A stretch of DNA of 32,159 nucleotides from Firmicutes bacterium CAG:646 (GTDB lineage: Bacteria; Bacillota; Clostridia; Lachnospirales; Lachnospiraceae): NCBI GenBank assembly GCA_000432335.1, contig HF995346.1:54259-86417 (forward strand), read 5' to 3'. Shown piece after piece: positions 8,316-17,905 of the stretch. The notes under the pieces are model-generated. The model made no database searches and was not told the origin of the DNA. It saw only the letters and a program-made list of their open reading frames with translations. The position numbers and the translations under genes are program-made. The stretch's first letter is position 1, and each line of letters begins with the position of its first letter.

Positions 8316-8515
8316 TTATCCCCACTTTGTGGATAAGTTGTGGATAACTCCCCCTATTATTGTGTAAAAAATAGAAACAATTTCCTTTTTCCCCTATTTT
8401 TCGTTATTTTTTGCGGTGTATAAATCCACATCTTTTCTCCACCACTTCGGGATAACTTCTTTTATCCAAAACTATTTATCAACTTATCCACAATTAATCA
8501 TTGATTAAATCCACA
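8316..8515. other. oriC, dnaA-upstream DnaA-box cluster
   Basis: This is part of a gene-free stretch between rpmH and dnaA (8138-8640). Perfect DnaA boxes (TTATCCACA or complement) are at 8328-8336, 8339-8347 and 8484-8492. One- or two-mismatch boxes are at 8316-8324, 8422-8430, 8447-8455, 8462-8470 and 8507-8515. The surroundings are AT-rich. Between rpmH and dnaA this is the standard incA/incB-like half of a Firmicutes bipartite origin and probably also serves DnaA autoregulation. Confidence 0.9.
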
Positions 8516-8529
8516 TTTTATTATAAGAT
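8501..8529 (+). promoter_or_regulatory. Possible dnaA promoter
   Basis: TTGATT (8501-8506) and TAAGAT (8524-8529) are 17 bases apart. The -10 matches consensus at only four positions. A DnaA-box-like site at 8507-8515 lies between the two boxes, which would allow DnaA to repress its own gene. The fit is modest. Confidence 0.4.
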
Positions 8530-8640
8530 AGTGTAGAGATAGTATCTCAGTCAACATACGCCAATTTTAAAAGAAACATGTTTTACAGGTTTCTTTTTTT
8601 AGGCAGAGATTGCAGTAACCTTGCACTAATGGAGGAAATC

Positions 8641-9993
8641 ATGGAAATCATTATTGAAAAATGGGACGAAATCCTGGAAACGGTAAAAAAGGAACACGAA
8701 CTTTCTGATGTTTCCTTTAAGACATGGCTGAAGCCATTAAAAATTCATAAAATTGAAGATCTGGTGGTAACAATCTTAGTTCCCTCCCAGCAGATCGGTT
8801 TAAATTATATCAGCAAAAAATACGCTCTGCCTTTAAAAGTAGCTATTTCTGAATTGACTGGCGCCGATTATGACATTCATTTTGTCCTCCCTGAAGATAT
8901 TCAGGAGGAAGAAAAAGAAAAGGCAGTTCCTGCTAATTTCAATATGAATAAAGAACTTGCCAATCTGAATCCAAAATATACTTTTGATACGTTCGTTGTG
9001 GGAAGCAACAATAAGTTTGCTCACGCGGCTTCTTTAGCTGTGGCGGAATCACCGGGAGAAATTTACAATCCCCTTTTTCTTTACGGCGGCGTAGGACTGG
9101 GAAAAACCCATCTGATGCATTCCGTTGCTCATTTTATTCTGGAAAAAGATCCGTCCATGAAAATTCTTTATACTACCAGCGAAGCTTTTACCAATGAGCT
9201 AATCGAAGCCATTCGAAACGGAAATAACACGGCTATGACCAAATTCCGTGAAAAATACAGGAATATCGACGTACTTCTCATCGACGATATTCAGTTTATT
9301 ATAGGAAAAGAATCTACACAGGAAGAATTTTTCCACACCTTTAACTCGCTCCACGGAGCAAAAAAACAGATTATCATCTCCAGTGATAAACCGCCGAAAG
9401 ATATGGAAATTCTGGAAGATCGTATCCGCTCCCGCTTTGAATGGGGGCTTCTTGCAGATATCTCCTCCCCTGATTATGAAACCCGAGTAGCCATCCTTCG
9501 GAAAAAAGAAGAAATGGACGGTTATAATCTGGATGATGCAATTATCGAATATATTGCCAAAAATATAAAATCTAATATCCGTGAACTGGAAGGCTCTCTG
9601 AACAAGATCATTGCATACGCCAATCTGGAAAAGCGGGAAATCACTATGGATCTGGCGGAAACTGTGTTGAAAGATATCATTTCTCCAAATGAGAAAAAAA
9701 TAATCACACCAGAATACATCATCAGTACCGTAGCGGAACATTTTGACGTTACACCAGAAGAAATCACTGGCAATAAGCGAAACAGCAAAGTCGTTTATCC
9801 GCGGCAGATCGCTATGTACCTGTGCCGGGAGCTTACCAATATTCCATTAAAATCCATAGGAAAATCTCTGGGCAACAGAGATCACACGACCATTATGCAT
9901 GGTTGTGAAAAAATCGAACAGGAACTGGAGACCTCCGACGCAACGCAAAAAGCCGTGGAGATTCTGAAGAAAAAACTTCAGCCGGGCAGCTAG
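8641..9993 (+). CDS. dnaA: Chromosomal replication initiator protein DnaA
   Basis: DnaA binds the boxes around its own gene and opens the origin. From the ATG at 8641 it has 450 residues. Domain I comes first (WDEILETVKKEHELSDVSFKTWLKPL), then a short variable domain II. AAA+ domain III has Walker A GGVGLGKT at residues 149-156 and Walker B LLIDDIQ with D215/D216. Domain IV carries the box-recognition signature GNRDHTTIMHG near residue 410. The frame opens upstream at 8578, but GGAGG at 8631-8635, five bases before 8641, decides the start. Confidence 0.98.
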   Translation: MEIIIEKWDEILETVKKEHELSDVSFKTWLKPLKIHKIEDLVVTILVPSQQIGLNYISKKYALPLKVAISELTGADYDIHFVLPEDIQEEEKEKAVPANFNMNKELANLNPKYTFDTFVVGSNNKFAHAASLAVAESPGEIYNPLFLYGGVGLGKTHLMHSVAHFILEKDPSMKILYTTSEAFTNELIEAIRNGNNTAMTKFREKYRNIDVLLIDDIQFIIGKESTQEEFFHTFNSLHGAKKQIIISSDKPPKDMEILEDRIRSRFEWGLLADISSPDYETRVAILRKKEEMDGYNLDDAIIEYIAKNIKSNIRELEGSLNKIIAYANLEKREITMDLAETVLKDIISPNEKKIITPEYIISTVAEHFDVTPEEITGNKRNSKVVYPRQIAMYLCRELTNIPLKSIGKSLGNRDHTTIMHGCEKIEQELETSDATQKAVEILKKKLQPGS

Positions 9994-10005
9994 TAGAAGG
10001 ACGAC

Positions 10006-10213
10006 TTGTCCACACTCTTTTTGTTAATTGTCTGTGTATAACCTGTGGACAACTTAAGCCTCTAAAAAGCATCCACTTTTCATTCACTGTGTTCTTCTAC
10101 TGGATGCACAAAGTTATACTTCAGCTAAAACATGATATTTCAAGGACAAACTGTACTTTTACACATTTTCACAACCTCTACTACGAATACTACGAATTTC
10201 TTATATTTTTTAC
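10006..10213. other. oriC, dnaA-dnaN spacer with DnaA boxes and candidate unwinding element
   Basis: DnaA-box-like sites are TTGTCCACA (10006-10014), TGTGTATAA (10033-10041) and TGTGGACAA (10044-10052), each one mismatch from consensus; TTTTACACA (10157-10165) is weaker. An AT-rich stretch up to 10215 includes CTACTACGAATACTACGAAT. This is the position where Firmicutes origins normally unwind, so the segment is the likely second half of a bipartite oriC. Confidence 0.75.
10180..10197 (+). repeat. Tandem ACTACGAAT repeat in the origin
   Basis: Two perfect copies of ACTACGAAT stand head to tail (10180-10188 and 10189-10197), followed by an A/T run (TTTCTTATATTTTTTACAT). The CTACTA/ATACTA spacing recalls the DnaA-trio element of Bacillus-type origins, but polarity and function are not proven by sequence alone. 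Confidence 0.7.
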
Positions 10214-10255
10214 ATGTATGGACCTTCAGGTTCAGGAAAGGAAGTTATTCACATT

Positions 10256-11365
10256 ATGAAATTAATCTGTTCCAAAAGCGAATTACAAAAGAGCGTTAAT
10301 ATTTCACTGAAAGCTGTTTCATCAAAAACAACAATGCCAATCTTAGAATGCATTTTAATTAATGCTTCTGCTTCAGAAATTACATTTACTTCTAACGATA
10401 TGGAGCTGGGAATTGAAACAAAAGTTCAGGGAATCATTGAAGAAAAAGGAATTGTCGCTTTAGACGCTAAACTTTTTTCTGAAATTATCCGAAAACTTCC
10501 AGATAATGAAGTAGTCATTCAAACAGATGATAAATTAAATACAACCATTACCTGTGAAAAAGCAAAGTTTACGATACCGGGAAGAGACGGAGAAGATTTT
10601 GCTTATCTTCCTATGATAGAAAAAAATGACGGGATTGTTTTATCTCAGTACACACTAAAAGAAGTGATCCGTCAGACTATTTTTTCTATTGCAACCAACG
10701 AAAATAATAAATTAATGACGGGAGAATTATTTGAAATTAAGGATAATATCCTAAAAGTTGTTTCTCTTGACGGTCATAGAATCGCCATCCGAAAAATTGA
10801 GCTGAAAGAAAGTTATGGCGATAAAAAAGTAGTTGTTCCGGGAAAAACATTGAATGAAATCAGTAAGATTTTGTCCGGTGAAGTGGAAGATCAGGTGCAG
10901 ATTTTCTTTACGGATAACCATATTGTCTTTGAATTTGACGATACAGTTGTGGTTTCCCGACTGATCGAAGGAGAATATTTCCGTATTGAACAAATGCTTT
11001 CCAGTGATTATGAAACAAAAATCAAAATTAATAAAAGAGAATTTTTAAATTGTATCGACAGAGCGACTCTTTTTGTAAAAGAAGGAGAGAAAAAACCAAT
11101 TATTATCAATATTGAAGGAAATCAGATGGTTTTGAATATCAATTCTCAGATTGGTTCCATGAATGAAGATATTGATATCGCAAAAGAAGGAAAAGATATT
11201 ATGATCGGGTTTAATCCCCGGTTTTTGATCGATGCGCTGAAAGTTATTGATGACGAAGAAATCACAATTTATCTGGTAAATCCGAAAGCACCTTGTTTTA
11301 TCAAAGATGAAACAGAATCTTATATTTACCTGATTCTTCCGGTCAACTTTAACACGGCAAGATAG
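10256..11365 (+). CDS. dnaN: DNA polymerase III beta subunit (sliding clamp)
   Basis: The 369-residue clamp encircles DNA and tethers the replicative polymerase. It begins MKLICSKSELQKSVNI and has the three-domain clamp layout, with family segments such as ATNENNKLMTGELFEI and VVSLDGHRIAIRK. It ends in the conserved YLILPVN block. The in-frame extension back to 10214 is rejected because relatives begin at MK-x-I. A GGAAAGGAAG stretch lies about a dozen bases upstream of 10256. It is the second gene of the right arm, 262 bp after dnaA. Confidence 0.97.
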   Translation: MKLICSKSELQKSVNISLKAVSSKTTMPILECILINASASEITFTSNDMELGIETKVQGIIEEKGIVALDAKLFSEIIRKLPDNEVVIQTDDKLNTTITCEKAKFTIPGRDGEDFAYLPMIEKNDGIVLSQYTLKEVIRQTIFSIATNENNKLMTGELFEIKDNILKVVSLDGHRIAIRKIELKESYGDKKVVVPGKTLNEISKILSGEVEDQVQIFFTDNHIVFEFDDTVVVSRLIEGEYFRIEQMLSSDYETKIKINKREFLNCIDRATLFVKEGEKKPIIINIEGNQMVLNINSQIGSMNEDIDIAKEGKDIMIGFNPRFLIDALKVIDDEEITIYLVNPKAPCFIKDETESYIYLILPVNFNTAR

Positions 11366-11378
11366 AAAGTGAGAGATT

Positions 11379-11588
11379 ATGGAAAGTATAACATTAAAAG
11401 ATGAATTTATTAAATTAGGTCAGGCAATGAAACTGGCAAATCTTGTGGAGGACGGCGTAGAAGCCAAATTGGTTATTCAGGATGGACTGGTTACAGTGAA
11501 CGGGGAAGTAGACACCAGAAGAGGGCGAAAGCTGTATCCGGGAGATGTGTTCGCTTACGACGGACAGGAAATAAAAGTGGGAAAATAA
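11379..11588 (+). CDS. yaaA: S4-domain RNA-binding protein YaaA
   Basis: A 69-residue protein that is almost entirely an S4 RNA-binding fold: LGQAMKLANLVEDGVEAK, then QDGLVTVNGEVDTRRGRKLYPGD. This matches the small YaaA/YbcJ family invariably found between dnaN and recF in Firmicutes. Its RNA target and role are not established; ribosome assembly has been suggested for the family. It lies 13 bp after dnaN with only a weak purine-rich ribosome-binding site, suggesting coupling to dnaN. Confidence 0.92.
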   Translation: MESITLKDEFIKLGQAMKLANLVEDGVEAKLVIQDGLVTVNGEVDTRRGRKLYPGDVFAYDGQEIKVGK

Positions 11589-11638
11589 AAAACTTGCAAA
11601 AGTTCGAAAAATGCAAGAAGGCTTATAGTTGGTGAAGA

Positions 11639-12724
11639 ATGTATATAGAATCTCTGGAATTGAAAAATTATCGAAATTATGAATATTTATGCATAGACTT
11701 TGATCCGGCGACCAATATTTTCTACGGGGATAACGCGCAGGGAAAAACCAATATTCTGGAGGCGGTTTATCTTGCGGGAACGACAAAGTCCCACCGGGGA
11801 AGTAAGGACAAGGATATGATTCGGTTTCATCAGGATGAATCTCATATCCGAATGATGGTGAAGAAGGATGGAGTTTCCCATAAGATCGACATGCATCTGA
11901 AGAAGAACCGTTCCAAGGGGATTGCCATCGACGGAATTCCCATTAAGAAGGCGTCTCAGTTGTTTGGAATTGTGAATCTGGTGTTTTTTTCTCCAGAGGA
12001 TCTGAATATCATAAAAAATGGTCCTGCGGAGAGAAGGCGTTTTATGGATCTGGAATTGTGTCAGCTTCATAAGATTTATCTGCAGGATCTGGCGGACTAT
12101 AATAAGATTCTGAATCAGAGAAATAAGTTGCTCAAAGATATTGCTTTTTCTCCTCAGCTGGCAGAGACGTTGGATGTGTGGGATATGCAGCTTGTCAACT
12201 ATGGAAAGAAGATCATTTCTCTCCGGAAAGCCTTCCTTTGCGATCTGAATGAGATTATTTTTGATATCCATAAAAATCTCACTGGGGGAAAAGAGGAGAT
12301 CCAGCTGGAGTATGAACCGGATGTAGAGGAGGCGCTCTTCGAGGAAAAGCTTCAAAAGGCGAGGGATCGGGATCTCAGATTTAAAATGTCTTCTACAGGA
12401 CCGCACAGGGATGATTTTTGTGTGAAGGTTAATGGGATCGATATTCGAAAATATGGTTCTCAGGGGCAGCAGAGAACGGCGGCTCTTTCTCTGAAAATGT
12501 CAGAAATATATCTGGTCCGGCGAATTATAAAGGATCATCCGGTGCTTTTGCTGGATGATGTGCTGTCAGAGCTGGACAGTAACAGGCAAAATTATCTTTT
12601 GCAGAGCATCCATGAGATTCAGACAATGATCACCTGTACGGGGCTGGATGAATTTATACAGAATCAGTTTGATATTAACAGAGTTTTCCGGGTGATTGAC
12701 GGAAACGTGTTTAAGAATAATTAG
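11639..12724 (+). CDS. recF: DNA replication and repair protein RecF
   Basis: RecF (361 aa) is an SMC-like ATPase that helps load RecA at gaps with RecO and RecR. Walker A is GDNAQGKT at residues 30-37. The ABC signature is YGSQGQQRTAALSLK, and Walker B VLLLDDVLSELD is near residue 303. It follows yaaA by 50 bp. A small inverted repeat (CTTGCA at 11593, TGCAAG at 11612) lies in that gap without a T-run. Its stop is 10 bp before the gyrB start, with the gyrB ribosome-binding site overlapping the recF stop. Confidence 0.97.
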   Translation: MYIESLELKNYRNYEYLCIDFDPATNIFYGDNAQGKTNILEAVYLAGTTKSHRGSKDKDMIRFHQDESHIRMMVKKDGVSHKIDMHLKKNRSKGIAIDGIPIKKASQLFGIVNLVFFSPEDLNIIKNGPAERRRFMDLELCQLHKIYLQDLADYNKILNQRNKLLKDIAFSPQLAETLDVWDMQLVNYGKKIISLRKAFLCDLNEIIFDIHKNLTGGKEEIQLEYEPDVEEALFEEKLQKARDRDLRFKMSSTGPHRDDFCVKVNGIDIRKYGSQGQQRTAALSLKMSEIYLVRRIIKDHPVLLLDDVLSELDSNRQNYLLQSIHEIQTMITCTGLDEFIQNQFDINRVFRVIDGNVFKNN

Positions 12725-12734
12725 GAGGATTAGG

Positions 12735-14648
12735 ATGAGTACAGAATACGGAGCAGATCAGATCCAGATACTGGAAGGTTTGGAGGCAGTCAGAAAACGT
12801 CCTGGTATGTACATTGGAAGCACATCCACCCGGGGACTTCACCACCTTGTCTATGAGATCGTAGATAATGCGGTGGATGAGGCGCTGGCAGGTTTTTGTG
12901 ATGTGATTGACGTGACCATACATGAAGATAATTCCATTACGGTTATCGATAACGGAAGAGGTATTCCGGTGGGAATTAATCATAAAGCGGGAATTCCTGC
13001 TGTTGAAGTGGTATTCACCATCCTTCATGCAGGCGGCAAATTCGGCGGCGGAGGGTACAAGGTATCCGGCGGACTTCACGGTGTGGGGGCGTCTGTTGTA
13101 AATGCGCTTTCTGAATGGCTGGAGGTAACGATTTTCCAGGAGGGAAAGGTATACCGGCAGAGATATGAGCGGGGAAAAACGATTTATAAATTAAAAGTGA
13201 TCGATGAGTGCGAGCCGGAGAAGACGGGAACCATGGTAACGTTTTTGCCGGATAAGGAGATCTTTGAGGATACAGTTTTTGATTACGATACGCTGAAACA
13301 GCGATTCCGCGAGATGGCTTTTCTTACCAAGGGACTGAAGATCCGTCTTCATGATGAACGGGAAGAGAAAACGGTGACAAAGGAATTTCACTATAAGGGT
13401 GGAATTAAAGAATTTGTCACATACTTAAACAGGAGTAAGACTGCCCTTTACCCGGAAATCATTTACTGTGAAGGGGAAAAGGATGGCGTTGTGGTGGAAG
13501 TGGCCTTGCAGCACAACGATTCTTACAATGAGACGACCTATGGTTTTGTAAATAATATTACAACACCGGAAGGCGGAACCCATATCGTGGGATTCAGAAA
13601 TGCCCTTACAAAGACGTTTAATGATTATGCGAGAAAAAATAAATTATTAAAAGATACGGAAAAGCTGGCAGGCGAGGATATCCGTGAGGGTCTGACCGCT
13701 ATCGTCAGCGTGAAAATAGAGGAACCGCAGTTTGAGGGACAGACGAAGCAGAAGTTGGGAAACAGTGAGGCGAGAGGCGCTGTAGATAACGTGGTAGGAA
13801 ATGCGCTGGAGATCTTTTTGGAGCAGAATCCATCGGTGGCAAAGGTAATCGTGGAGAAGTCTGTTCTGGCGCAGAGAGCCAGAGATGCGGCGAGAAAGGC
13901 GAGGGATCTGACCAGAAGAAAATCTGCGCTGGAAGGTCTGGCGCTGCCGGGAAAACTGGCAGACTGTACGGATAAAGATCCGAAGAACTGCGAGATCTAT
14001 ATCGTAGAGGGAGATTCCGCCGGCGGTTCTGCAAAAACAGCCAGAAGCCGGGCTACTCAGGCGATTCTTCCTTTGCGTGGAAAAATTTTGAATGTAGAGA
14101 AGGCAAGACTGGACAGAATTTATGGAAACGCAGAGATCAAAGCGATGATCACAGCATTTGGAACAGGGATTCATGAGGATTTTGATATTTCAAAATTACG
14201 GTATCACAAAATCATTATCATGACGGATGCCGATGTGGACGGCGCGCATATTGCCACGCTGATGCTGACCTTTTTGTATCGGTTTATGCCGGAGCTTATC
14301 AAACAGGGGTATGTATATCTGGCGCAGCCTCCGCTGTATAAAATCGAGAAAAATAAAAAAATCTGGTATGCGTACAGCGACCAGGAGTTGAATAATATTC
14401 TGGTGGAGATTGGAAGAGACGGAAATAATAAGATCCAGCGATATAAAGGACTGGGAGAGATGGATGCAGACCAGCTCTGGGAGACCACCATGGACCCTGA
14501 GCGGAGAGTTCTTTTGCGGGTGACGATGGATGAAGAGGCGTCCTCTGAACTGGATCTGACCTTTACAACCCTGATGGGAGATAAAGTGGAACCTCGTCGG
14601 GAATTTATCGAAGAGAACGCATTGAAGGTGAAAAACCTGGATATTTAA
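12735..14648 (+). CDS. gyrB: DNA gyrase subunit B
   Basis: GyrB supplies ATPase and metal-binding TOPRIM functions for negative supercoiling. From the ATG at 12735 it has 637 residues. The GHKL ATPase domain shows EIVDNAVDEALAG, DNGRGIPV and GGLHGVGASVVNALS. The TOPRIM acidic residue is E425 in EGDSAGGSAK, with D498, D500 and D502 in DADVDGAH. The C-terminus ends in the usual IEENAL-K-V-NLDI block. AGGAGG at 12723-12728 sets the start; a longer reading frame back to 12696 lies inside recF and is rejected. Confidence 0.98.
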   Translation: MSTEYGADQIQILEGLEAVRKRPGMYIGSTSTRGLHHLVYEIVDNAVDEALAGFCDVIDVTIHEDNSITVIDNGRGIPVGINHKAGIPAVEVVFTILHAGGKFGGGGYKVSGGLHGVGASVVNALSEWLEVTIFQEGKVYRQRYERGKTIYKLKVIDECEPEKTGTMVTFLPDKEIFEDTVFDYDTLKQRFREMAFLTKGLKIRLHDEREEKTVTKEFHYKGGIKEFVTYLNRSKTALYPEIIYCEGEKDGVVVEVALQHNDSYNETTYGFVNNITTPEGGTHIVGFRNALTKTFNDYARKNKLLKDTEKLAGEDIREGLTAIVSVKIEEPQFEGQTKQKLGNSEARGAVDNVVGNALEIFLEQNPSVAKVIVEKSVLAQRARDAARKARDLTRRKSALEGLALPGKLADCTDKDPKNCEIYIVEGDSAGGSAKTARSRATQAILPLRGKILNVEKARLDRIYGNAEIKAMITAFGTGIHEDFDISKLRYHKIIIMTDADVDGAHIATLMLTFLYRFMPELIKQGYVYLAQPPLYKIEKNKKIWYAYSDQELNNILVEIGRDGNNKIQRYKGLGEMDADQLWETTMDPERRVLLRVTMDEEASSELDLTFTTLMGDKVEPRREFIEENALKVKNLDI

Positions 14649-14697
14649 CGACAGACGGTAAAGTTTTGCAGCCTGCCGGAGGCAGAAGGAGAAGAAG

Positions 14698-17178
14698 ATG
14701 GAAGATAATATTTTTGATAAGGTCAAGGAAGTAGACCTGCAAAAGACAATGGAAGAATCTTATATAGATTATGCCATGAGTGTAATTGCATCCCGGGCCC
14801 TGCCGGATGTCCGAGATGGTTTGAAACCAGTACAAAGAAGAGTATTGTTCTCCATGATCGAGCTGAACAACGGTCCGGATAAGCCACATAGAAAATGTGC
14901 CCGTATCGTGGGTGATACCATGGGTAAATATCATCCCCATGGAGACAGCTCGATCTATGGGGCATTGGTAAATATGGCGCAGGAGTGGTCTACCCGTTAT
15001 CCTCTGGTGGACGGTCATGGAAACTTCGGTTCTGTGGACGGAGATGGGGCGGCTGCCATGCGATATACAGAGGCGCGTCTCAGCAAAATTTCCATGGAAA
15101 TGCTTGCTGACATCAACAAGAATACTGTGGATTTTGTGCCGAACTTTGATGAGACAGAAAAGGAACCTTCCGTACTGCCTTCCAGATTTCCGAATCTTCT
15201 GGTGAACGGAACTTCAGGAATCGCTGTCGGTATGGCGACCAACATTCCGCCTCATAACTTAAGAGAAATTATCCATGCAGTGGTAAAAATCATTGATAAT
15301 ATCGTGGAAGAAGGAAGAGAAACAGATATAGAAGAGCTGTTGAACGTGGTGAAGGGACCGGATTTCCCTACAGGAGCTACGATTCTCGGAACCAGAGGAA
15401 TCGAAGAGGCGTACAGAACGGGAAGAGGAAAAATCCGTGTTCGTGCAGTGACGAATATTGAAACCTTACCGAACGGGAAAAGTCAGATCATTGTTACCGA
15501 GCTTCCTTATCTGGTAAATAAAGCCCGCTTGATCGAAAAAATCGCAGATCTGGTAAAAGAGAAAAAAATCGACGGTATCACCGATCTGGCAGACCATTCC
15601 AGCCGTGAGGGTATGCGGATCTGTATTGAGCTGCGAAGAGACGCCAATGCGAACGTGATTTTGAATAAATTATATAAACATACACAGCTTCAGGATACGT
15701 TTGGCGTGATCATGCTTGCGCTGGTGAATAATCAGCCGAAGGTCATGAACCTTTTGGAAATATTGAAACATTACCTCACCCATCAGGAAGAGGTTGTTAC
15801 AAGAAGAACGCAGTATGACCTGAATAAAGCGCAGGAGAGAGCTCATATTTTGGAGGGACTTTTAAAAGCGCTGGATAACATTGATGAAGTGATTCGGATC
15901 ATTCGGGGATCACAGAATACTCAGATCGCAAAAGCCGGGCTGATCGAACGTTTTGAACTTTCGGATGTTCAGGCGCAGGCGATCGTGGATATGCGTCTTC
16001 GTACGCTGACCGGTTTGGAAAGAGAAAAACTGGAGGCAGAGTACAAAGAGCTGATGGAAAAAATCAGAAAATTGCAGGCGATTTTGGCAGACAGAAACCT
16101 TCTGCTTCGGGTAATTCGTACAGAAATTCTGGAAATAGCAGAAAAATATGGAGATGACAGAAGAACATCCATCGGATTTGATGAATTTGATATTTCCATA
16201 GAGGACCTGATCCCCAACGAAAATACCGTGATCACCATGACAAAGCTGGGATATATTAAGAGAATGACCGTAGATAATTTCCGCAATCAGAACAGGGGCG
16301 GAAAAGGAATCAAGGGCATGCAGACGTTGCAGGATGACTACATAGATGAGCTGCTGATGACGACTACCCATCATTACCTGATGTTCTTTACCAATATGGG
16401 TAAGGTTTACCGTCTGAAGGCGTACGAGATACCGGAAGCGGGAAGAACAGCGAGAGGTACGGCGATCATTAACCTTCTGCAGCTTCAGCCGGAAGAAAAG
16501 ATTTCAGCAGTGATCCCTATTAATGAATACCGGGATGATCAGTATCTGTTTATGGCAACGAAGAAGGGGCTGGTAAAGAAAACACCGATTCTGGATTATG
16601 CCAATGTAAGAAAAACAGGACTGGCAGCTATTTCTCTCAGAGATGATGATGAGCTGATCGAGGTAAAATTTGCAGACAGTTCCAAAGATATTATTCTGGT
16701 GACAAAATACGGTCAGTGTATCCGGTTTGACGTCAACGATGTGAGAAGTACAGGAAGAGTGTCCATGGGTGTGCGAGGCATCAATTTGGGAGACGGAGAC
16801 GAAGTAATCGGTATGCAGCTGAATACGCAGGGGGATTACCTTCTGATCGTTTCTGAAAATGGAATGGGAAAACGGACGCCGATGGGAGAATTTACCTCAC
16901 AAAACCGCGGTGGAAAAGGCGTAAAATGCTATAAAATCACAGAGAAGACAGGAAATGTGGTAGGCGTCAAAGCCGTTAATGAAGAAAATGAGATTATGAT
17001 GATCACCACGGAGGGAATCATTATCCGTATCTCCTGTTCGGATATTTCTATTTTGGGAAGAATCACTTCAGGAGTGAAACTGATGAATCTTGATGAAAAT
17101 GTTTCTGTAGCCAGCATTGCAAAGGTACGGGAGAAAAAGGAAGAGACAGAAGAAGAGGCGGAAGATAAGGAATCATGA
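14698..17178 (+). CDS. gyrA: DNA gyrase subunit A
   Basis: GyrA (826 aa) carries the DNA-cleaving tyrosine, Y123 in AAMRYTEARL, and the C-terminal beta-pinwheel that wraps DNA. A GyrA box variant QNRGGKGIKG is at residues 531-540, so this is gyrase rather than topoisomerase IV. A second, similar QNRGGKG segment lies in the last quarter. The quinolone-determining region reads HGDSSIYGAL: serine is kept at S84, but a glycine (G88) stands where many species have an acidic residue. The C-terminal tail is highly acidic. A small CTGCC/GGCAG hairpin (14673-14685) sits just before its ribosome-binding site. The stop overlaps the next start by 4 bp. Confidence 0.98.
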   Translation: MEDNIFDKVKEVDLQKTMEESYIDYAMSVIASRALPDVRDGLKPVQRRVLFSMIELNNGPDKPHRKCARIVGDTMGKYHPHGDSSIYGALVNMAQEWSTRYPLVDGHGNFGSVDGDGAAAMRYTEARLSKISMEMLADINKNTVDFVPNFDETEKEPSVLPSRFPNLLVNGTSGIAVGMATNIPPHNLREIIHAVVKIIDNIVEEGRETDIEELLNVVKGPDFPTGATILGTRGIEEAYRTGRGKIRVRAVTNIETLPNGKSQIIVTELPYLVNKARLIEKIADLVKEKKIDGITDLADHSSREGMRICIELRRDANANVILNKLYKHTQLQDTFGVIMLALVNNQPKVMNLLEILKHYLTHQEEVVTRRTQYDLNKAQERAHILEGLLKALDNIDEVIRIIRGSQNTQIAKAGLIERFELSDVQAQAIVDMRLRTLTGLEREKLEAEYKELMEKIRKLQAILADRNLLLRVIRTEILEIAEKYGDDRRTSIGFDEFDISIEDLIPNENTVITMTKLGYIKRMTVDNFRNQNRGGKGIKGMQTLQDDYIDELLMTTTHHYLMFFTNMGKVYRLKAYEIPEAGRTARGTAIINLLQLQPEEKISAVIPINEYRDDQYLFMATKKGLVKKTPILDYANVRKTGLAAISLRDDDELIEVKFADSSKDIILVTKYGQCIRFDVNDVRSTGRVSMGVRGINLGDGDEVIGMQLNTQGDYLLIVSENGMGKRTPMGEFTSQNRGGKGVKCYKITEKTGNVVGVKAVNEENEIMMITTEGIIIRISCSDISILGRITSGVKLMNLDENVSVASIAKVREKKEETEEEAEDKES

Positions 17179-17885
17179 AAAGAATTATTTTAATGGTACT
17201 TAAGAATCTGCTGTTTGTGCCCTATGGCTGGTTTAAACTGTGCTACACAGCCAGCCATGTGGACAAATATACAGAAGAAGAACGATATCAGGTTTTAAAA
17301 ATGATCGACAGGCGAGCCAACTGGGGAGGCAGGATCACCATAGACGCCCATGGGGTGGAAAATATACCCGAGAAAGATGGGTTTATGTTTTTTCCCAATC
17401 ATCAGGGCTTATATGATGTGCTGGCGATTCTTGAAGTGTGTCCCCGTCCATTTTCTGTAGTGATGAAAAAGGAAGTGGCGAATATTCCATTTTTAAAACA
17501 GGTATTTGCCTGTATGAAAGCGATTCCTTTGGACAGAGAGGATATCCGTCAGGGACTGAAAGTGATCCAGCAGGTGGCGGATGAAGTGAAAAAAGGCAGA
17601 AACTATCTGATCTTTGCAGAAGGAACCAGAAGCAAGATGCAGAACAAACTGCAGGAATTTAAAGGCGGCAGCTTTAAGAGCGCTGTAAAGGCGCAGTGTC
17701 CGATTGTGCCGGTGGCGCTGATCGATTCCTATAAATCTTTTGATACCAATTCCATAGAAAAACTCACTGTTCAGGTGCATTTTCTGAAACCTATTCCTTA
17801 TGAGGAATATCAAGGGATGAAGACCACGCAAATTGCTGCGATGGTGAAGGAACGGATCGAAGATACGATTGCAAGATACGAATAA
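17175..17885 (+). CDS. 1-acyl-sn-glycerol-3-phosphate acyltransferase family protein
   Basis: A 236-residue PlsC-like acyltransferase, expected at the membrane making phosphatidic acid from lysophosphatidic acid. The catalytic H-x4-D motif is NHQGLYD (H76, D81). The substrate-binding block FAEGTRS has its glutamate at E149, and IPLDRED lies between them. A hydrophobic N-terminal segment (ILMVLKNLLFVPYGWF) could anchor it. Its ATG overlaps the gyrA stop (ATGA), so it is translated as the last gene of the dnaA-gyrA run, and a terminator follows at 17906. PlsC is the usual assignment, but other acyl acceptors are possible. Confidence 0.9.
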   Translation: MKRIILMVLKNLLFVPYGWFKLCYTASHVDKYTEEERYQVLKMIDRRANWGGRITIDAHGVENIPEKDGFMFFPNHQGLYDVLAILEVCPRPFSVVMKKEVANIPFLKQVFACMKAIPLDREDIRQGLKVIQQVADEVKKGRNYLIFAEGTRSKMQNKLQEFKGGSFKSAVKAQCPIVPVALIDSYKSFDTNSIEKLTVQVHFLKPIPYEEYQGMKTTQIAAMVKERIEDTIARYE

Positions 17886-17905
17886 AAATAATAAGAAATG
17901 TACAA

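Noticed and set aside
11593..11617. CTTGCA/TGCAAG inverted repeat between yaaA and recF as a terminator
   Set aside because: A 6-bp stem with a 13-base loop and no T-run; recF is expected to be co-transcribed.
14673..14685. CTGCC/GGCAG hairpin between gyrB and gyrA as a terminator
   Set aside because: Only 5 bp with no T-run; it is followed directly by the gyrA ribosome-binding site.
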